Positions 32,193 through 43,378 of a stretch of 64,000 nucleotides of DNA are shown here, piece by piece. Positions within the stretch are counted from its first letter, which is position 1. The number at the start of each line of letters is the position of its first letter. The notes under the pieces were generated by a model. It was given only the letters and a program-made list of their open reading frames with translations. It was not told where the DNA came from and did no database searches. The stretch lies in NCBI GenBank assembly GCA_020160755.1, contig JAIUPN010000009.1, positions 1 through 64,000 on the forward strand, in the 5' to 3' direction. A program made the position numbers and the translations under genes. This stretch comes from Pseudomonadota bacterium. GTDB taxonomy: Bacteria > Pseudomonadota > Alphaproteobacteria > Sphingomonadales > Sphingomonadaceae.

Positions 32193-33962
32193 TCAGGCCG
32201 CCGGGGGACGCGTCCGGCGGATGCGCGGTTCGTGATCGAGTTCGCCCTTGGTCATGATGTCGTGGCGCATCTTCGCGCGGACGTCGTGGATCGAGGCGAT
32301 GACCGGGCCCATCGCGACGCCGAGGTCGATCAACACCGCTTCGGCGAGTTGCAGCGAGCTTTCGAGCGTTTCGGGGACGGCGTCGTTGGCGCCCGCGCGA
32401 TAAAGCGCCGCGGCATGGTCGGCGTCGCGCGCGCGGCTGATGACGGGCAGGTCGGGATATTTCTGCTTCAGCTGGCGCGTCATGCGGAGCTGCTGCACCG
32501 GATCGTCCATCGTCAGCACGATCGCATTGGCGCTTTCGATCCCCAGCCGGTCGAGGCTTCCGGGCCGCGCGACGTCGGCGAAGCGGACGCTGAAGCCGTC
32601 GCGCCGCGCCGCGGCGACGGTGTCGATGTCGGCGTCGACCGCGATATAGGGGCGGTCGTGCTGGCGTAGCAGCTCGGCGATCGTGTGGCCGACACGGCCG
32701 AAGCCGACGATCACGGTCCGGCCCTCGGGCGTTTCCTCGGCCTGCGCATCGCCCGAGCGCATTTCGATCCGCCGCGCCATGTCGTGGCCGATCCGCGCGA
32801 GCAGCGGCGTGATCGTCAGGCCGATCGCGGTGACCAGTTGCCAGAATTCGGCGGTGGTGCGGCTGATGAGCTGCGCCTGCAGCGCGGTCGCGAGCACGAT
32901 CAGCGTGGTTTCCGACGGGCTGGACATCAGCAGCCCGACCTCGGCAGCGGTGCCGCGCCGCGCGACGCCTGAAAAGCGCAGGAGCGCCGCGGTGACGACC
33001 GCCTTGACGAGCACGACGCCGATCACCGCGGCGATCAGCTGCGGCCAGAGCGCGGCGATCGTCTTGAGATTGAGCCCCATGCCGACGCTGATCAGGAAGA
33101 CGCCGAGCGCGAGGCCCTTGAACGGTGCGGTGATCGCCTCGACCTCGTTATGATATTCGGTTTCGGCGATCATCAGCCCCGCGAGCAGCGCGCCGACGAT
33201 CGGCGACAGTCCGACCGCGGCGGTCGCAAGCGCCGCGACGATGACGACGAGCAGGCTGGCGGCGAGGAACAGTTCAGGGTCTTTTGCCCGGGCTGCCTGC
33301 GCGAAGATCCTCGGCAGCAGGAACCAGCCGCCGATCGCGAGGCCGGCGACGACGACGACACCCTGCCATAGCGTCGTGAGCAGCAATTCGGCGCTGTCGC
33401 CCGACGCGGCGGGCGACAGCGCGGCGAGGATGAAGATGATCGGGACGAGCGCCAGATCCTCGAACAGCAGCATCGAAAAGGCCGATTTGCCGACCGCCGA
33501 CTTGGTGCCGGCGATCGGAAGCACGAGCGCGGTCGACGACAGCGCGAGCGCAATGCCGAGGCCGTAGGCGGCAGCGGTCGACAGATTGCCGACCAGCAGC
33601 AGCGCGGTGCCGAGGATCAGGCCGCACAGCGCCAGTTCTGCGGCACCGACCCCGAATACCAGCTTGCGAAGCTGCCACAGGCGGCGGAACGACAGTTCGA
33701 GCCCGATCGAGAAGAGCAGGAGGATGATGCCGAGCTCGGCAAACAGCGCGATTTCCTCGGCTGACCCGATCGTGAGGTGGCGCAGCCAGGGGTAGTCGCC
33801 GGTCAGCGACCCCAGTCCCGACGGCCCGACGAGCAGCCCGACGAGGATGAAGCCGATCACCGGCGAAATCCGGAAGCGTGCGAACGCGGGGATGATGACG
33901 CCCGCGGCGCCCAGCACCACCAGCGCGTCGCCGATGAGCGAGGTTTCTGTTTCCGATACCAT
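32193..33962 (-). CDS. Monovalent cation:proton antiporter-2 with TrkA-N domain (KefB-like)
   Basis: This 589-residue protein has 11-13 hydrophobic segments in the first 380 residues, with the CPA2 features F-R-I-S-P-V-I-G-F-I-x-V-G and GPSGLG. A C-terminal Rossmann TrkA-N domain (GFGRVGHTIAELL at about 407-420) senses NAD(H) or ligands. The family exchanges K+ or Na+ for H+. The C-terminus is basic. It is divergent from nothing close; the isocitrate dehydrogenase gene ends 67 bases upstream on the same strand. A TAGACGTCTA palindrome precedes it. Confidence 0.9.
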   Translation of the reverse strand: MVSETETSLIGDALVVLGAAGVIIPAFARFRISPVIGFILVGLLVGPSGLGSLTGDYPWLRHLTIGSAEEIALFAELGIILLLFSIGLELSFRRLWQLRKLVFGVGAAELALCGLILGTALLLVGNLSTAAAYGLGIALALSSTALVLPIAGTKSAVGKSAFSMLLFEDLALVPIIFILAALSPAASGDSAELLLTTLWQGVVVVAGLAIGGWFLLPRIFAQAARAKDPELFLAASLLVVIVAALATAAVGLSPIVGALLAGLMIAETEYHNEVEAITAPFKGLALGVFLISVGMGLNLKTIAALWPQLIAAVIGVVLVKAVVTAALLRFSGVARRGTAAEVGLLMSSPSETTLIVLATALQAQLISRTTAEFWQLVTAIGLTITPLLARIGHDMARRIEMRSGDAQAEETPEGRTVIVGFGRVGHTIAELLRQHDRPYIAVDADIDTVAAARRDGFSVRFADVARPGSLDRLGIESANAIVLTMDDPVQQLRMTRQLKQKYPDLPVISRARDADHAAALYRAGANDAVPETLESSLQLAEAVLIDLGVAMGPVIASIHDVRAKMRHDIMTKGELDHEPRIRRTRPPAA

Positions 33963-33997
33963 AAGGGCCGACCTTATGCAGGCCGGCCCCGATTGGC

Positions 33998-34007
33998 TAG
34001 ACGTCTA
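33998..34007. promoter_or_regulatory. Perfect 10-base palindrome upstream of the antiporter gene
   Basis: TAGACGTCTA lies 36-45 bases before the antiporter start, inside a partial 16-base symmetry (GG-N-TAGACGTCTA-N-CC). Its position suits an operator or promoter element. Confidence 0.35.
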
Positions 34008-34028
34008 ACCCAACCTTTTTGGTTGTTT

Positions 34029-35243
34029 TCAGCTACCCATCTTGGCTTCGAGATTCTCGACGATCGCCTCGAAGAAACCTTCGGTGGTCAGCCAGTTCTG
34101 GTCGGGACCGATCAGCAGCGCGAGATCCTTGGTCATCTTGCCGCTTTCGACCGTCGCGACGCAGACCTTTTCGAGGTCGTCGGCGAATTTGATGAGGGCG
34201 GCGTTGTCGTCGAGCTTGCCGCGGTGTTTGAGGCCGCCGGTCCACGCGAAGATCGACGCGATCGGGTTGGTCGAGGTCGCCTTGCCCTGCTGGTGCATGC
34301 GATAGTGGCGGGTGACGGTGCCGTGTGCGGCTTCCGATTCCACCGTCTGGCCGTCGGGGGTCATCAGCACGCTGGTCATCAGGCCGAGCGAGCCGAAACC
34401 CTGTGCGACGGTGTCCGACTGGACGTCGCCGTCGTAATTCTTGCAGGCCCAGACGAACTTGCCGCTCCACTTCAGCGCCGATGCGACCATGTCGTCGATC
34501 AGGCGATGTTCGTACACGATGCCGATTTCGTCGAACTTCGCCTTGAATTCGGCGTTGAACACTTCCTCGAACAGGTCCTTGAAGCGGCCGTCATAGGCTT
34601 TCAGGATCGTGTTCTTGGTCGACAGATACACCGGCCACTGGCGCGCGAGGCCATAGTTCAGGCTGGCGCGTGCGAAGTCGCGGATCGAATCGTCGAGATT
34701 GTACATGCCCATCGCGACACCCGACGACGGGAACTGGAACACTTCCTCGTCGATCAGCGTGCCGTCTTCGCCTTCGAACACGAGGCGCAGCTTGCCGGGG
34801 CCGGGGACGCGGAAATCGGTTGCCTTATACTGGTCGCCGAACGCATGGCGGCCGACGACGATCGGGTCGGTCCAGCCGGGGACGAGGCGCGGGACATTCT
34901 TCATCACGATCGGTTCGCGGAACACGACGCCGCCGAGGATATTGCGGATCGTGCCGTTCGGCGACTTCCACATCTTCTTGAGGCCGAATTCCTCGACGCG
35001 CGCTTCGTCGGGGGTGATCGTCGCGCACTTCACGCCGACGCCATATTTCTTGATCGCGTTCGCGGCCTCGACGGTGATCTTGTCGTCGGTACGGTCGCGT
35101 TCCTCGATGCCGAGGTCGTAATAATGAAGGTCGATGTCGAGATAGGGCAGGATCAGCCGCTCGCGGATCCATTGCCAGATGATCCGGGTCATTTCGTCGC
35201 CGTCGAGTTCGACGACCGGGTTGGCTACCTTGATCTTGCCCAT
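34029..35243 (-). CDS. icd: NADP-dependent isocitrate dehydrogenase
   Basis: This 404-residue protein is of the eukaryote-like homodimeric type found in alphaproteobacteria. Family features include the N-terminal [11 protein letters not shown] segment, [11 protein letters not shown], the substrate loop with [10 protein letters not shown], and the late NYDGDVQSD and SLGLMTSVL segments. It makes 2-oxoglutarate, CO2 and NADPH in the TCA cycle. The ATG at 35243 is chosen because the longer frame adds non-conserved residues. It is divergent from psd, with 163 bases between the starts that should carry both promoters. Confidence 0.95.
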   Translation of the reverse strand: MGKIKVANPVVELDGDEMTRIIWQWIRERLILPYLDIDLHYYDLGIEERDRTDDKITVEAANAIKKYGVGVKCATITPDEARVEEFGLKKMWKSPNGTIRNILGGVVFREPIVMKNVPRLVPGWTDPIVVGRHAFGDQYKATDFRVPGPGKLRLVFEGEDGTLIDEEVFQFPSSGVAMGMYNLDDSIRDFARASLNYGLARQWPVYLSTKNTILKAYDGRFKDLFEEVFNAEFKAKFDEIGIVYEHRLIDDMVASALKWSGKFVWACKNYDGDVQSDTVAQGFGSLGLMTSVLMTPDGQTVESEAAHGTVTRHYRMHQQGKATSTNPIASIFAWTGGLKHRGKLDDNAALIKFADDLEKVCVATVESGKMTKDLALLIGPDQNWLTTEGFFEAIVENLEAKMGS

Positions 35244-35406
35244 GCTTTCAGCCTTTTTCCTTGGGGAGTCGGAGTTGCACGGGGCCTTAGGCAAAGCGGG
35301 GCGATTGATCAACTGCCCCGTCGCAACCGGGTTGATGCCCGGGTGGCAACGATCGCGGCGCCTTATCCATTGTCAGTATAGAAGCGGCACCCTAGAAGAA
35401 CGGCCC

Positions 35407-36141
35407 ATGTCCCATATCATATCCTCGAACCGCCCCGGCGGCGGTATCAAATGGCACTGGCCCTCGGTTCATCCCGAAGGCCGCAAGTTCCTGTTAATCG
35501 CCGGTATCGTGACCCTTTGCTTCTGGCTGCTCGGCTGGGAGATCGTCGGCTGGCTGATGCTGGGCGTGACGGTCTGGGTCGGCGCCTTCTTCCGCGATCC
35601 GGTACGCGTGACCCCGGCCGGCAGCGATGTGATCATCGCGCCCGCCGACGGGCTCGTCACCCAGATCGCCGAAGTGCCGCCGCCGCCCGAAATCGCCGGA
35701 GCCGACGGGCTGGGCGCCGCACCGATGCTGCGCGTGTCGATTTTCATGAGCGTCTTCGACGTCCATATCAATCGCACGCCCGTCGCGGGCACGCTGCGCA
35801 AGCTCGTTTATATTCCCGGAAAATTTGTCAACGCCGACCTCGACAAGGCGAGCGAAGAGAATGAGCGCCAGCATTTCGTCGTCGAACGCGCCGACGGCGT
35901 GCGCATCGGCTTTACCCAGATCGCGGGCCTCGTCGCGCGGCGCATCATGCCCTTCGTCACGATGGGTAACGAACTCGCCACCGGCCAGCGCGTCGGCCTG
36001 ATCCGTTTCGGCAGTCGTGTCGACGTCTATCTGCCCGCGGGAACGACCCCGCAGGTTCTGCTGGGACAGCGCACGCTGGCGGGCGAGACCGTCGTCGCGC
36101 GGATCGGCACCGCGGAGACGATCGAAGGCATCGGGCAATAA
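35407..36141 (+). CDS. psd: Phosphatidylserine decarboxylase (short archaeal-type)
   Basis: This 244-residue proenzyme has two transmembrane segments near the N-terminus (about 28-65), followed by FRDPVR, PADG and [10 protein letters not shown] segments. The self-cleavage site is Gly-Ser in [11 protein letters not shown] near residue 205. Cleavage forms the pyruvoyl group that decarboxylates phosphatidylserine to phosphatidylethanolamine. The frame extends to 35179, but the ATG at 35407 matches family starts. It lies one base before pssA, the enzyme that makes its substrate. Confidence 0.95.
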   Translation: MSHIISSNRPGGGIKWHWPSVHPEGRKFLLIAGIVTLCFWLLGWEIVGWLMLGVTVWVGAFFRDPVRVTPAGSDVIIAPADGLVTQIAEVPPPPEIAGADGLGAAPMLRVSIFMSVFDVHINRTPVAGTLRKLVYIPGKFVNADLDKASEENERQHFVVERADGVRIGFTQIAGLVARRIMPFVTMGNELATGQRVGLIRFGSRVDVYLPAGTTPQVLLGQRTLAGETVVARIGTAETIEGIGQ

Positions 36142-36142
36142 G

Positions 36143-36931
36143 GTGGCGGACGGTCCGGCGATCGACGACGGACAGGTCGCGCCCGATGCGGCGGGGCGCC
36201 GTATCGCCGGGCTCAGCCTGCGCGCTTTCGCGCCCAATGCGATTACCATCCTCGCGCTCTGTTCGGGGCTGACCGGCGTCCGTTTCGCGATCGGGGGCGA
36301 ATGGGCCGCGGCGGTGACGATGATCATCGTCGCCGGGGTGCTCGACGGCATGGACGGGCGGATCGCCCGGCTTCTGCGCGCGCAGAGCAAATTCGGCGCC
36401 GAGCTCGATTCGCTGTCCGACGTGATCGCTTTCGGTGTCGCACCGGCGATGATCCTGTTCCTCTGGTCGCTCGCCGACGCGCCCAAATTCGGCTGGACCG
36501 CGGCGCTGGCGCTCGCCGTGTGCTGTGCGCTACGCCTTGCGCGCTTCAATTCGCGCATGGATGCCGATTTTCAACCGCACAAGTCGGCGGGCTTCATGAC
36601 CGGTATTCCGGCCCCCGCCGGCGCGGGGCTGTCGTTCGTTCCCGTCTATCTGTGGCTGGTGACCGGCAACGGCCTGTTCCGTGAATGGTATGTCGTCATG
36701 CCCTGGGCGCTCGGCGTCGCGATGCTGATGATTTCGGCGATCCCGACCTATAGCTGGTCATCGATCCGGCTCCGCCGCTCGTGGCGGCTGTTCGCGCTCG
36801 CGGGCGTCGGCCTCCTCGGCGCTGCACTCGTCACCGCGCCCTGGCAGACGTTGCTTGCGGTGTGTGCGCTCTACCTCATCCTGCTGCCGTTCGGCCTGGC
36901 AAGCTATGCGAAGGTCAGGCGGCGCGGCTGA
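36143..36931 (+). CDS. pssA: CDP-diacylglycerol--serine O-phosphatidyltransferase
   Basis: This 262-residue integral membrane enzyme has the CDP-alcohol phosphotransferase signature DGMDGRIAR followed by Gly and two spaced Asp residues (G-A-E-L-D-S-L-S-D). About seven to eight hydrophobic segments follow. It makes phosphatidylserine for the preceding decarboxylase. The start is a GTG at 36143 (VADGPAID), one base after the psd stop; a longer frame from 36017 would overlap psd in another frame. It is convergent with a small membrane-protein gene, with a 17-base overlap. Confidence 0.93.
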   Translation: MADGPAIDDGQVAPDAAGRRIAGLSLRAFAPNAITILALCSGLTGVRFAIGGEWAAAVTMIIVAGVLDGMDGRIARLLRAQSKFGAELDSLSDVIAFGVAPAMILFLWSLADAPKFGWTAALALAVCCALRLARFNSRMDADFQPHKSAGFMTGIPAPAGAGLSFVPVYLWLVTGNGLFREWYVVMPWALGVAMLMISAIPTYSWSSIRLRRSWRLFALAGVGLLGAALVTAPWQTLLAVCALYLILLPFGLASYAKVRRRG

Positions 36932-37175
36932 GCGCCGGCTGCATACGAACCGCGGCGCGAACGGGGCGCGGGACATCGCGGCGCGCCGGCGAACGGCGCA
37001 GCGTCACTTTCTGCGGTACGGGGCCGGGCTGCGGCGCGGCATCGGCAGGGAAGGCGCCTTCGCCGAGCAGCGCCGAGAGAATCGCATTCTCGTTATTCTT
37101 GAGCATGGCCAGGATCACCGTGACGCCGAGACCGGCGGCGAGGGCGAAGAGGAGAGCGGCTGCGACCTGAACCAT
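36915..37175 (-). CDS. Small membrane protein, hypothetical
   Basis: These 86 residues have one N-terminal transmembrane helix (about 2-22) followed by a basic, Pro- and Arg-rich cytoplasmic or periplasmic tail. The ATG at 37175 has an AAGGAC ribosome site; the longer frame to 37250 does not. I do not recognise the family. Its 3' end overlaps the convergent pssA gene by 17 bases. Confidence 0.6.
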   Translation of the reverse strand: MVQVAAALLFALAAGLGVTVILAMLKNNENAILSALLGEGAFPADAAPQPGPVPQKVTLRRSPARRDVPRPVRAAVRMQPALSRAA

Positions 37176-37250
37176 GATCTTGTCCTTTCGGCTTTCGTAT
37201 GCGAAACCTTTGACTAACCAGCGACGGTTTCCATGGTTCTTTTGTTCCAT

Positions 37251-37487
37251 GTTCTCGTTTTGTTCTCAACCGTTTTGCGACGAACGGAGTCGCTTTGTCG
37301 CCGAATTGAGTCTGCGGCTCGCCTCGGTTGAACCCGAAAATACGCGCGTGGCCCTTGCTTTTGGCGACCAAGCCCGCTAACGGGCCGCCCATTCCACATG
37401 GAAGGCGCACATACCGGTGCCGGGATTATCCCTTCGCGGATACCTCGGTTCTTGCCTTTCAGAGGACTAACCGGAAGGAGAAAGACT
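37251..37487 (+). promoter_or_regulatory. Leader and promoter region of rpsB
   Basis: This 237-base gene-free stretch precedes rpsB. It holds a small hairpin (GCCCG-ctaa-CGGGC at 37372-37385) and a good GAAGGAG site 6-12 bases before the ATG. rpsB leaders in bacteria are often autoregulated by S2, so a regulatory leader is likely, but no known motif was identified with certainty. Confidence 0.4.
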
Positions 37488-38321
<834 letters not shown>

Positions 38322-38338
38322 TCGCTCTCTGGCATGAC

Positions 38339-38372
38339 GGGACGGCGTGCCGCTTCAAGTGGCCGCCGTCCC
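38339..38372 (+). terminator. Hairpin in the rpsB-tsf spacer (attenuator-like)
   Basis: GGGACGGC/GCCGTCCC with inner GCCGC/GTGGC pairs form a long stem 18 bases after the rpsB stop and 86 bases before tsf. There is no strong T-run. A spacer hairpin in this position is common between rpsB and tsf and may set the S2:EF-Ts ratio. Confidence 0.6.
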
Positions 38373-38457
38373 TGTCATCCCGTTGACTTATCGCCCCGCC
38401 ATGCGCGCGGGCGTCCCGCGGGCCAGATGGGCTCGCCCCTTTTGAAAGGAATATTCC

Positions 38458-39384
38458 ATGGCTGAGATTACGGCCGCCCTCGTCAAGGAACTGCGCGACC
38501 GCACGGGCGCAGGCATGATGGATTGCAAAAAGGCGCTCGCCGAAAACAACGGTGACATCGAAGCGTCGATCGACTGGCTGCGCACCAAGGGCCTCGCCGC
38601 CGCTGCCAAGAAGGCCGGCCGCGTCGCCGCCGAAGGCCTCGTCGGCTTTGCGACCGAGGGCACCAAGGGCGCGCTCGTCGAAGTGAACAGCGAAACCGAC
38701 TTCGTCGGCAAGAACGAGCAGTTCCAGGAATTCGTCCGCGACGTGACGCAGGTCGCGCTTGCCGGTAACATTACCGACATCGACGCGCTGAACGCCGCTG
38801 CCTATCCGACCGGTGGTACCGTCGCGGAAAAGCTGACCAGCAACATCGCGACGATCGGTGAGAACCAGTCGCTGCGCCGCAGCGCGATCGTTTCGGTCAG
38901 CTCGGGCGTCGTCACGGGCTATGTCCACAACGCCGCCGCTCCCGGCATGGGCAAGATCGGCGTGCTCATCGCGCTCGAATCGACCGCCGGTGCGGACGTT
39001 CTCGAACCGCTCGGCAAGCAGCTGGCGATGCATGTCGCTGCCGCGAACCCGCTGGCGCTGAACGGCGACGACCTCGACGCCGACCTCGTCGCGCGCGAAC
39101 GTGCGATCGCCGAGGAAAAGGCGGCCCAGTCGGGCAAGCCCGCCGAAATCGTCGGCAAGATGGTTGACGGCGCGATCGCCAAGTACCGCAAGGAAAATGC
39201 GCTTCTGTCGCAGCTCTTCGTGATGGACGGCAAGACCCCGGTCGCCGAAGTCGTCGCCGCTGCCGGCAAGGATGTCGGCGCGACGATCACCCTCAAGGGC
39301 TTCGTCCGCTTCCAGCTCGGTGAAGGCATCGAGAAGGAAGAAAGCGACTTCGCGGCGGAAGTCGCGGCGGCCGCTGGCGTCTGA
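38458..39384 (+). CDS. tsf: Translation elongation factor Ts
   Basis: This 308-residue protein begins with an N-terminal UBA-like domain with [18 protein letters not shown] and [17 protein letters not shown], followed by the core with [13 protein letters not shown]. It exchanges GDP for GTP on EF-Tu. It has a GGAA site 5-9 bases before the ATG. It follows rpsB across an attenuator-like hairpin. Confidence 0.97.
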   Translation: MAEITAALVKELRDRTGAGMMDCKKALAENNGDIEASIDWLRTKGLAAAAKKAGRVAAEGLVGFATEGTKGALVEVNSETDFVGKNEQFQEFVRDVTQVALAGNITDIDALNAAAYPTGGTVAEKLTSNIATIGENQSLRRSAIVSVSSGVVTGYVHNAAAPGMGKIGVLIALESTAGADVLEPLGKQLAMHVAAANPLALNGDDLDADLVARERAIAEEKAAQSGKPAEIVGKMVDGAIAKYRKENALLSQLFVMDGKTPVAEVVAAAGKDVGATITLKGFVRFQLGEGIEKEESDFAAEVAAAAGV

Positions 39385-39408
39385 TAAAAGATACGCGCGA
39401 TTGCAGCG

Positions 39409-39422
39409 CTGCGGCGCCGCAG
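39409..39422 (+). repeat. 14-base perfect palindrome after tsf
   Basis: CTGCGGCGCCGCAG lies 25 bases after the tsf stop. A second inverted repeat (AATGGCGCG at 39433-39441, CGCGCCATT at 39458-39466, 16-base loop) follows. Together they likely form RNA hairpins between tsf and pyrH. Neither is followed by a T-run. Confidence 0.5.
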
Positions 39423-39501
39423 TCCGCTTGGCAATGGCGCGTACTCTGACTAGGGTGCGCGCCATTCGCTTATTCATCGATTACATAAGGTTCCCCCGAT
39501 C

Positions 39502-40224
39502 ATGGCATTGCCCGGCATGAAACGCATTTTGCTGAAACTGTCGGGTGAGGCGCTGATGGGGTCCAGCCCCTTCGGCATCGACCCCGAAACGGTCGCAAGC
39601 ATGGCCGCCGAGGTCAAGGAGGCCAAGGAGCGGGGACTCGAAATCTGCCTTGTTATCGGCGGCGGCAATATCTTTCGCGGCATGGCGGGCGCCGCCAAGG
39701 GTATGGACCGCGCGCAGGCCGACTATATGGGGATGCTCGCCACCGTGATGAACGCGCTGGCGATGCAGAATGCGCTGGAGCAGCTGGGCGTCGAAACGCG
39801 CGTCCAGTCGGCGATCGAGATGGACAAGGTGTGCGAGCCCGTCATTCGCCGCCGCGCAGAGCGCCATATGGAAAAGGGCCGCGTGGTGATCTTCGCCGCG
39901 GGTGTCGGCGCGCCCTATTTCACGACCGACAGCGGCGCCGCGCTCCGCGCCGCCGAAATGAAGTGCGACGCGCTGCTCAAGGGCACCAGCGTCGATGGCG
40001 TTTATAACGCCGATCCCAAGAAGGATCCGAACGCGGTCCGCTACGACACGCTCAGCTATGACCGCGTGCTCGCCGACAATCTGAAGGTGATGGACGCGAG
40101 CGCGGTGGCGCTGTGCCGTGACAATCATATCCCGATCGTCGTGTTCAACATTCGCGAACCCGGCAATCTGGCGCGCGTGCTGGCGGGCGAGGGTGTTTCG
40201 ACCGTCGTCGGCGACGCCGCCTGA
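39502..40224 (+). CDS. pyrH: Uridylate (UMP) kinase
   Basis: This 240-residue member of the amino-acid-kinase fold has KLSGEALMG near residue 10, a [10 protein letters not shown] glycine loop near 53, and [12 protein letters not shown] near 165. It phosphorylates UMP to UDP for nucleotide supply and is usually inhibited by UTP. It sits between tsf and frr, as in many proteobacteria. Confidence 0.97.
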   Translation: MALPGMKRILLKLSGEALMGSSPFGIDPETVASMAAEVKEAKERGLEICLVIGGGNIFRGMAGAAKGMDRAQADYMGMLATVMNALAMQNALEQLGVETRVQSAIEMDKVCEPVIRRRAERHMEKGRVVIFAAGVGAPYFTTDSGAALRAAEMKCDALLKGTSVDGVYNADPKKDPNAVRYDTLSYDRVLADNLKVMDASAVALCRDNHIPIVVFNIREPGNLARVLAGEGVSTVVGDAA

Positions 40225-40247
40225 ACAGAATTAGAGAGGAAAGACAG

Positions 40248-40802
40248 ATGGCGAAATATGACAAGGCCGACCTCGAACGTCGTATGCACGGTGCGGTCGA
40301 ATCGCTGAAAAGCGACCTCGCGGGCCTGCGCACCGGCCGCGCGCACACCGCGTTGCTCGATCCGGTGACGGTCGAGGTCTATGGCAGCCACATGCCGCTG
40401 AACCAGGTCGCTTCGGTCAGCGCCCCCGAACCGCGGATGCTGTCGGTGCAGGTGTGGGACAAGTCGAACGTCGGTCCCGTCGACAAGGCGATCCGCTCGG
40501 CCGGCCTCGGCCTCAACCCGATCGTCGACGGCCAGATGCTGCGCCTGCCGATCCCCGAAATGACGCAGGAACGCCGCAAGGAGCTGTCGAAGCTCGCCGG
40601 TCAGTACGCCGAAAAGGCGCGCGTCGCGGTGCGCAACGTCCGCCGCGATGGCATGGACAATCTCAAGGCCGACGAAAATAAGAAGGAAATCAGCGAGGAC
40701 GATCGCAAGCGGTCGGAAACCGAGGTCCAGAAGCTGACCGACGCCACGATTGCCGAACTTGACGCCGCCGCGGCTGCCAAGGAAAAGGAAATTCTGGGCT
40801 AG
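40248..40802 (+). CDS. frr: Ribosome recycling factor
   Basis: This 184-residue protein has conserved L-x-x-L-R-T-G-R-A (about 24-32), [14 protein letters not shown] and the C-terminal [16 protein letters not shown] segment. It splits the post-termination ribosome together with EF-G. A GAGAGGAAAG site precedes the ATG. uppS begins 34 bases after its stop. Confidence 0.97.
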   Translation: MAKYDKADLERRMHGAVESLKSDLAGLRTGRAHTALLDPVTVEVYGSHMPLNQVASVSAPEPRMLSVQVWDKSNVGPVDKAIRSAGLGLNPIVDGQMLRLPIPEMTQERRKELSKLAGQYAEKARVAVRNVRRDGMDNLKADENKKEISEDDRKRSETEVQKLTDATIAELDAAAAAKEKEILG

Positions 40803-40836
40803 TGGATCGGTCGGTTTCCGGGACCCTGTACAGATT

Positions 40837-41529
<693 letters not shown>

Positions 41530-41532
41530 GGC

Positions 41533-42210
41533 ATGGCGGCAGTGGGCAAATCGGACCTGTGGGTGCGGATCGGATCGGCGATCGTCCTGTTCGCGATCGC
41601 GGGCACCGCGCTGTGGTTCGGCGGCATTGCCTTCGGTCTGTTGCTCCTTGTCGGCGGCGCGCTGGTTCTCGTCGAATGGTTTGCGCTGGTGAAGCGGATG
41701 ACGCTGGGCGGGGGCAGCAAAACCGCGCTCAACATCCTCGGCCCGATCCTCGTCCTCGGTGCGATGGCGGGGTTGTGGTTCATCCGCGACCATCTGGGCG
41801 TCACCGCGGCGCTCTGGGTCTTCGGCATGGTCTGGGCGACCGATATCGGCGCCTATTTTGCCGGCCGCGCCTTTGGCGGCGCGCGCCTCGCACCGAAAAT
41901 CAGCCCGTCGAAGACCTGGTCGGGGCTGATCGGCGGCATGGTCGCGGCGCTGATCGCCAGCGCGACGATCGGCGACCGCGCGGGCGTCATTGGCGTTCCG
42001 CTGTGGATCGGCCTGTTCATGGGGCTGCTCGCGCAGCTCGGCGACCTTGCGCAAAGCTGGATGAAGCGCCGCGCGGGGGTCAAGGATTCGGGCAAGCTCA
42101 TTCCCGGTCACGGCGGCCTGTTCGACCGCGTCGACGGCGTGCTGCCGGTCGCGCTGCTGCTCGGCGCGCTGGCATTTGCCGGCCAGATCGCCGTGCGGGC
42201 GGCCGGCTGA
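41533..42210 (+). CDS. cdsA: Phosphatidate cytidylyltransferase
   Basis: This 225-residue multi-pass membrane protein has the CdsA hallmarks SPSKTWSGLIGG near residue 125 and the late GDLAQSWMKRRAGVKDSGKLIPGHGGLFDRVD signature. It makes CDP-diacylglycerol for phospholipids, including the psd-pssA branch in this window. It is somewhat shorter than the usual 260-285 residues, mainly at the N-terminus, but carries the full C-terminal catalytic part. The stop is one base before the dxr start. Confidence 0.95.
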   Translation: MAAVGKSDLWVRIGSAIVLFAIAGTALWFGGIAFGLLLLVGGALVLVEWFALVKRMTLGGGSKTALNILGPILVLGAMAGLWFIRDHLGVTAALWVFGMVWATDIGAYFAGRAFGGARLAPKISPSKTWSGLIGGMVAALIASATIGDRAGVIGVPLWIGLFMGLLAQLGDLAQSWMKRRAGVKDSGKLIPGHGGLFDRVDGVLPVALLLGALAFAGQIAVRAAG

Positions 42211-42211
42211 C

Positions 42212-43378
42212 ATGACCCGCCGCCGCCTCTCGCTGTTCGGTGCGACGGGATCGGTCGGGCAATCGACCCTCGATCTTGTGCGGCGCGACGGCGAGGCGTG
42301 GGCGGTCGGGGTGCTGACCGCCAACAGCGACGTCGCCGAACTGGCGAAACTCGCAAAGGAATTTCGCCCCGATATCGCCGTCATCGCGGACGAGGCACTT
42401 TACGGCGCGCTCGGAGAGGCGCTTGCCGGTACGGACATCGAGATCGCGGCAGGCGCTGCGGCGCTGGTCGAAGCCGCGCGGCGCCCGACCGACCTTGTGA
42501 TGGCGGCGATCGTTGGCACGGCAGGTCTCGCGCCCACCATGGCTGCGCTCGAAGCGGGTCACGACGTCGCACTTGCCAACAAGGAGGCGCTGGTTTCAGC
42601 CGGCGAACTGATGACCGCCGCGGCGCGCGCCTCGGGCGCGACGATCCTGCCCGTCGACAGCGAGCACAATGCGATCTTTCAGTGCCTCGCGGGCGGGCGG
42701 ATCGACCAGGTGCGCCGCATCATCCTGACCGCGAGCGGCGGACCGTTCCGCACGATGAGCGCCGCCGACATGGCCGCTGTCACCCCGGCGCAGGCGGTTG
42801 CGCACCCGAACTGGTCGATGGGCGCGAAAATCAGCGTCGATTCGGCGACGATGATGAACAAGGGCCTCGAACTGATCGAGGCGCATCATTTGTTCCCCGT
42901 CGGGCTCGAACGGATCGAAATCCTCGTCCACCCGCAATCGGTGATCCACAGCCTCGTCGAATATATCGACTGCTCGACGCTCGCGCAGCTCGGCTCGCCC
43001 GATATGCGCATCCCGATCAGCAGCGCGCTCGCCTGGCCGCAGCGGATGGCGACGCCGTGCGCGCCGCTCGACCTCGCCAGCATCGCGCGGCTCGATTTCG
43101 AGGCGCCCGACGAGATCCGCTTTCCCGCGACCGCACTCTGCCGTGCCGCCATCGCCGAGGGCGGTGCGCGCCCGGCGCAGCTCAACGCCGCGAACGAGGT
43201 GGCGGTCGCCGCCTTCCTCGCCGGCCGTATTTCCTTTCCCGCGATCGTCGATACGGTGCGCAGGGTGATCGATGCCGCGGCCCCTGCGGTCCCGGCGTCG
43301 CTTCAGGACATATTCAGCGTCGATGCCGCATCCCGCGCGGCTGCCCAATATTTTGTGGACCAATTTGAACATGCTTGA
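42212..43378 (+). CDS. dxr: 1-deoxy-D-xylulose 5-phosphate reductoisomerase
   Basis: This 388-residue protein has the N-terminal NADPH site FGATGSVGQSTL, ALANKEALVSAG, the LPVDSEHNAIFQ substrate segment, LTASGGPFR and NKGLELIEAHHLF. It makes methylerythritol phosphate, the first committed step of the non-mevalonate isoprenoid pathway feeding uppS. The ATG at 42212 follows the cdsA stop closely. Its 3' end overlaps the rseP start by 8 bases. Confidence 0.97.
   Translation: MTRRRLSLFGATGSVGQSTLDLVRRDGEAWAVGVLTANSDVAELAKLAKEFRPDIAVIADEALYGALGEALAGTDIEIAAGAAALVEAARRPTDLVMAAIVGTAGLAPTMAALEAGHDVALANKEALVSAGELMTAAARASGATILPVDSEHNAIFQCLAGGRIDQVRRIILTASGGPFRTMSAADMAAVTPAQAVAHPNWSMGAKISVDSATMMNKGLELIEAHHLFPVGLERIEILVHPQSVIHSLVEYIDCSTLAQLGSPDMRIPISSALAWPQRMATPCAPLDLASIARLDFEAPDEIRFPATALCRAAIAEGGARPAQLNAANEVAVAAFLAGRISFPAIVDTVRRVIDAAAPAVPASLQDIFSVDAASRAAAQYFVDQFEHA

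Noticed and set aside
33965..33989. GGGCCG and CGGCCC arms in the antiporter leader.
   Set aside because: Only 6 pairs with a 13-base loop in GC-rich sequence; likely by chance.
34011..34029. CAACC-ttttt-GGTTG followed by TTTTC, seen as a possible terminator after the isocitrate dehydrogenase gene.
   Set aside because: The T-run is on the plus strand, but the gene ends on the minus strand, where the tail is A-rich. It is not a proper terminator for that gene, and no plus-strand gene ends there.
36915..36931. The 17-base overlap of pssA and the convergent small gene seen as a possible frameshift or gene fusion.
   Set aside because: Both genes have clear separate starts and the overlap is simple tail-to-tail.
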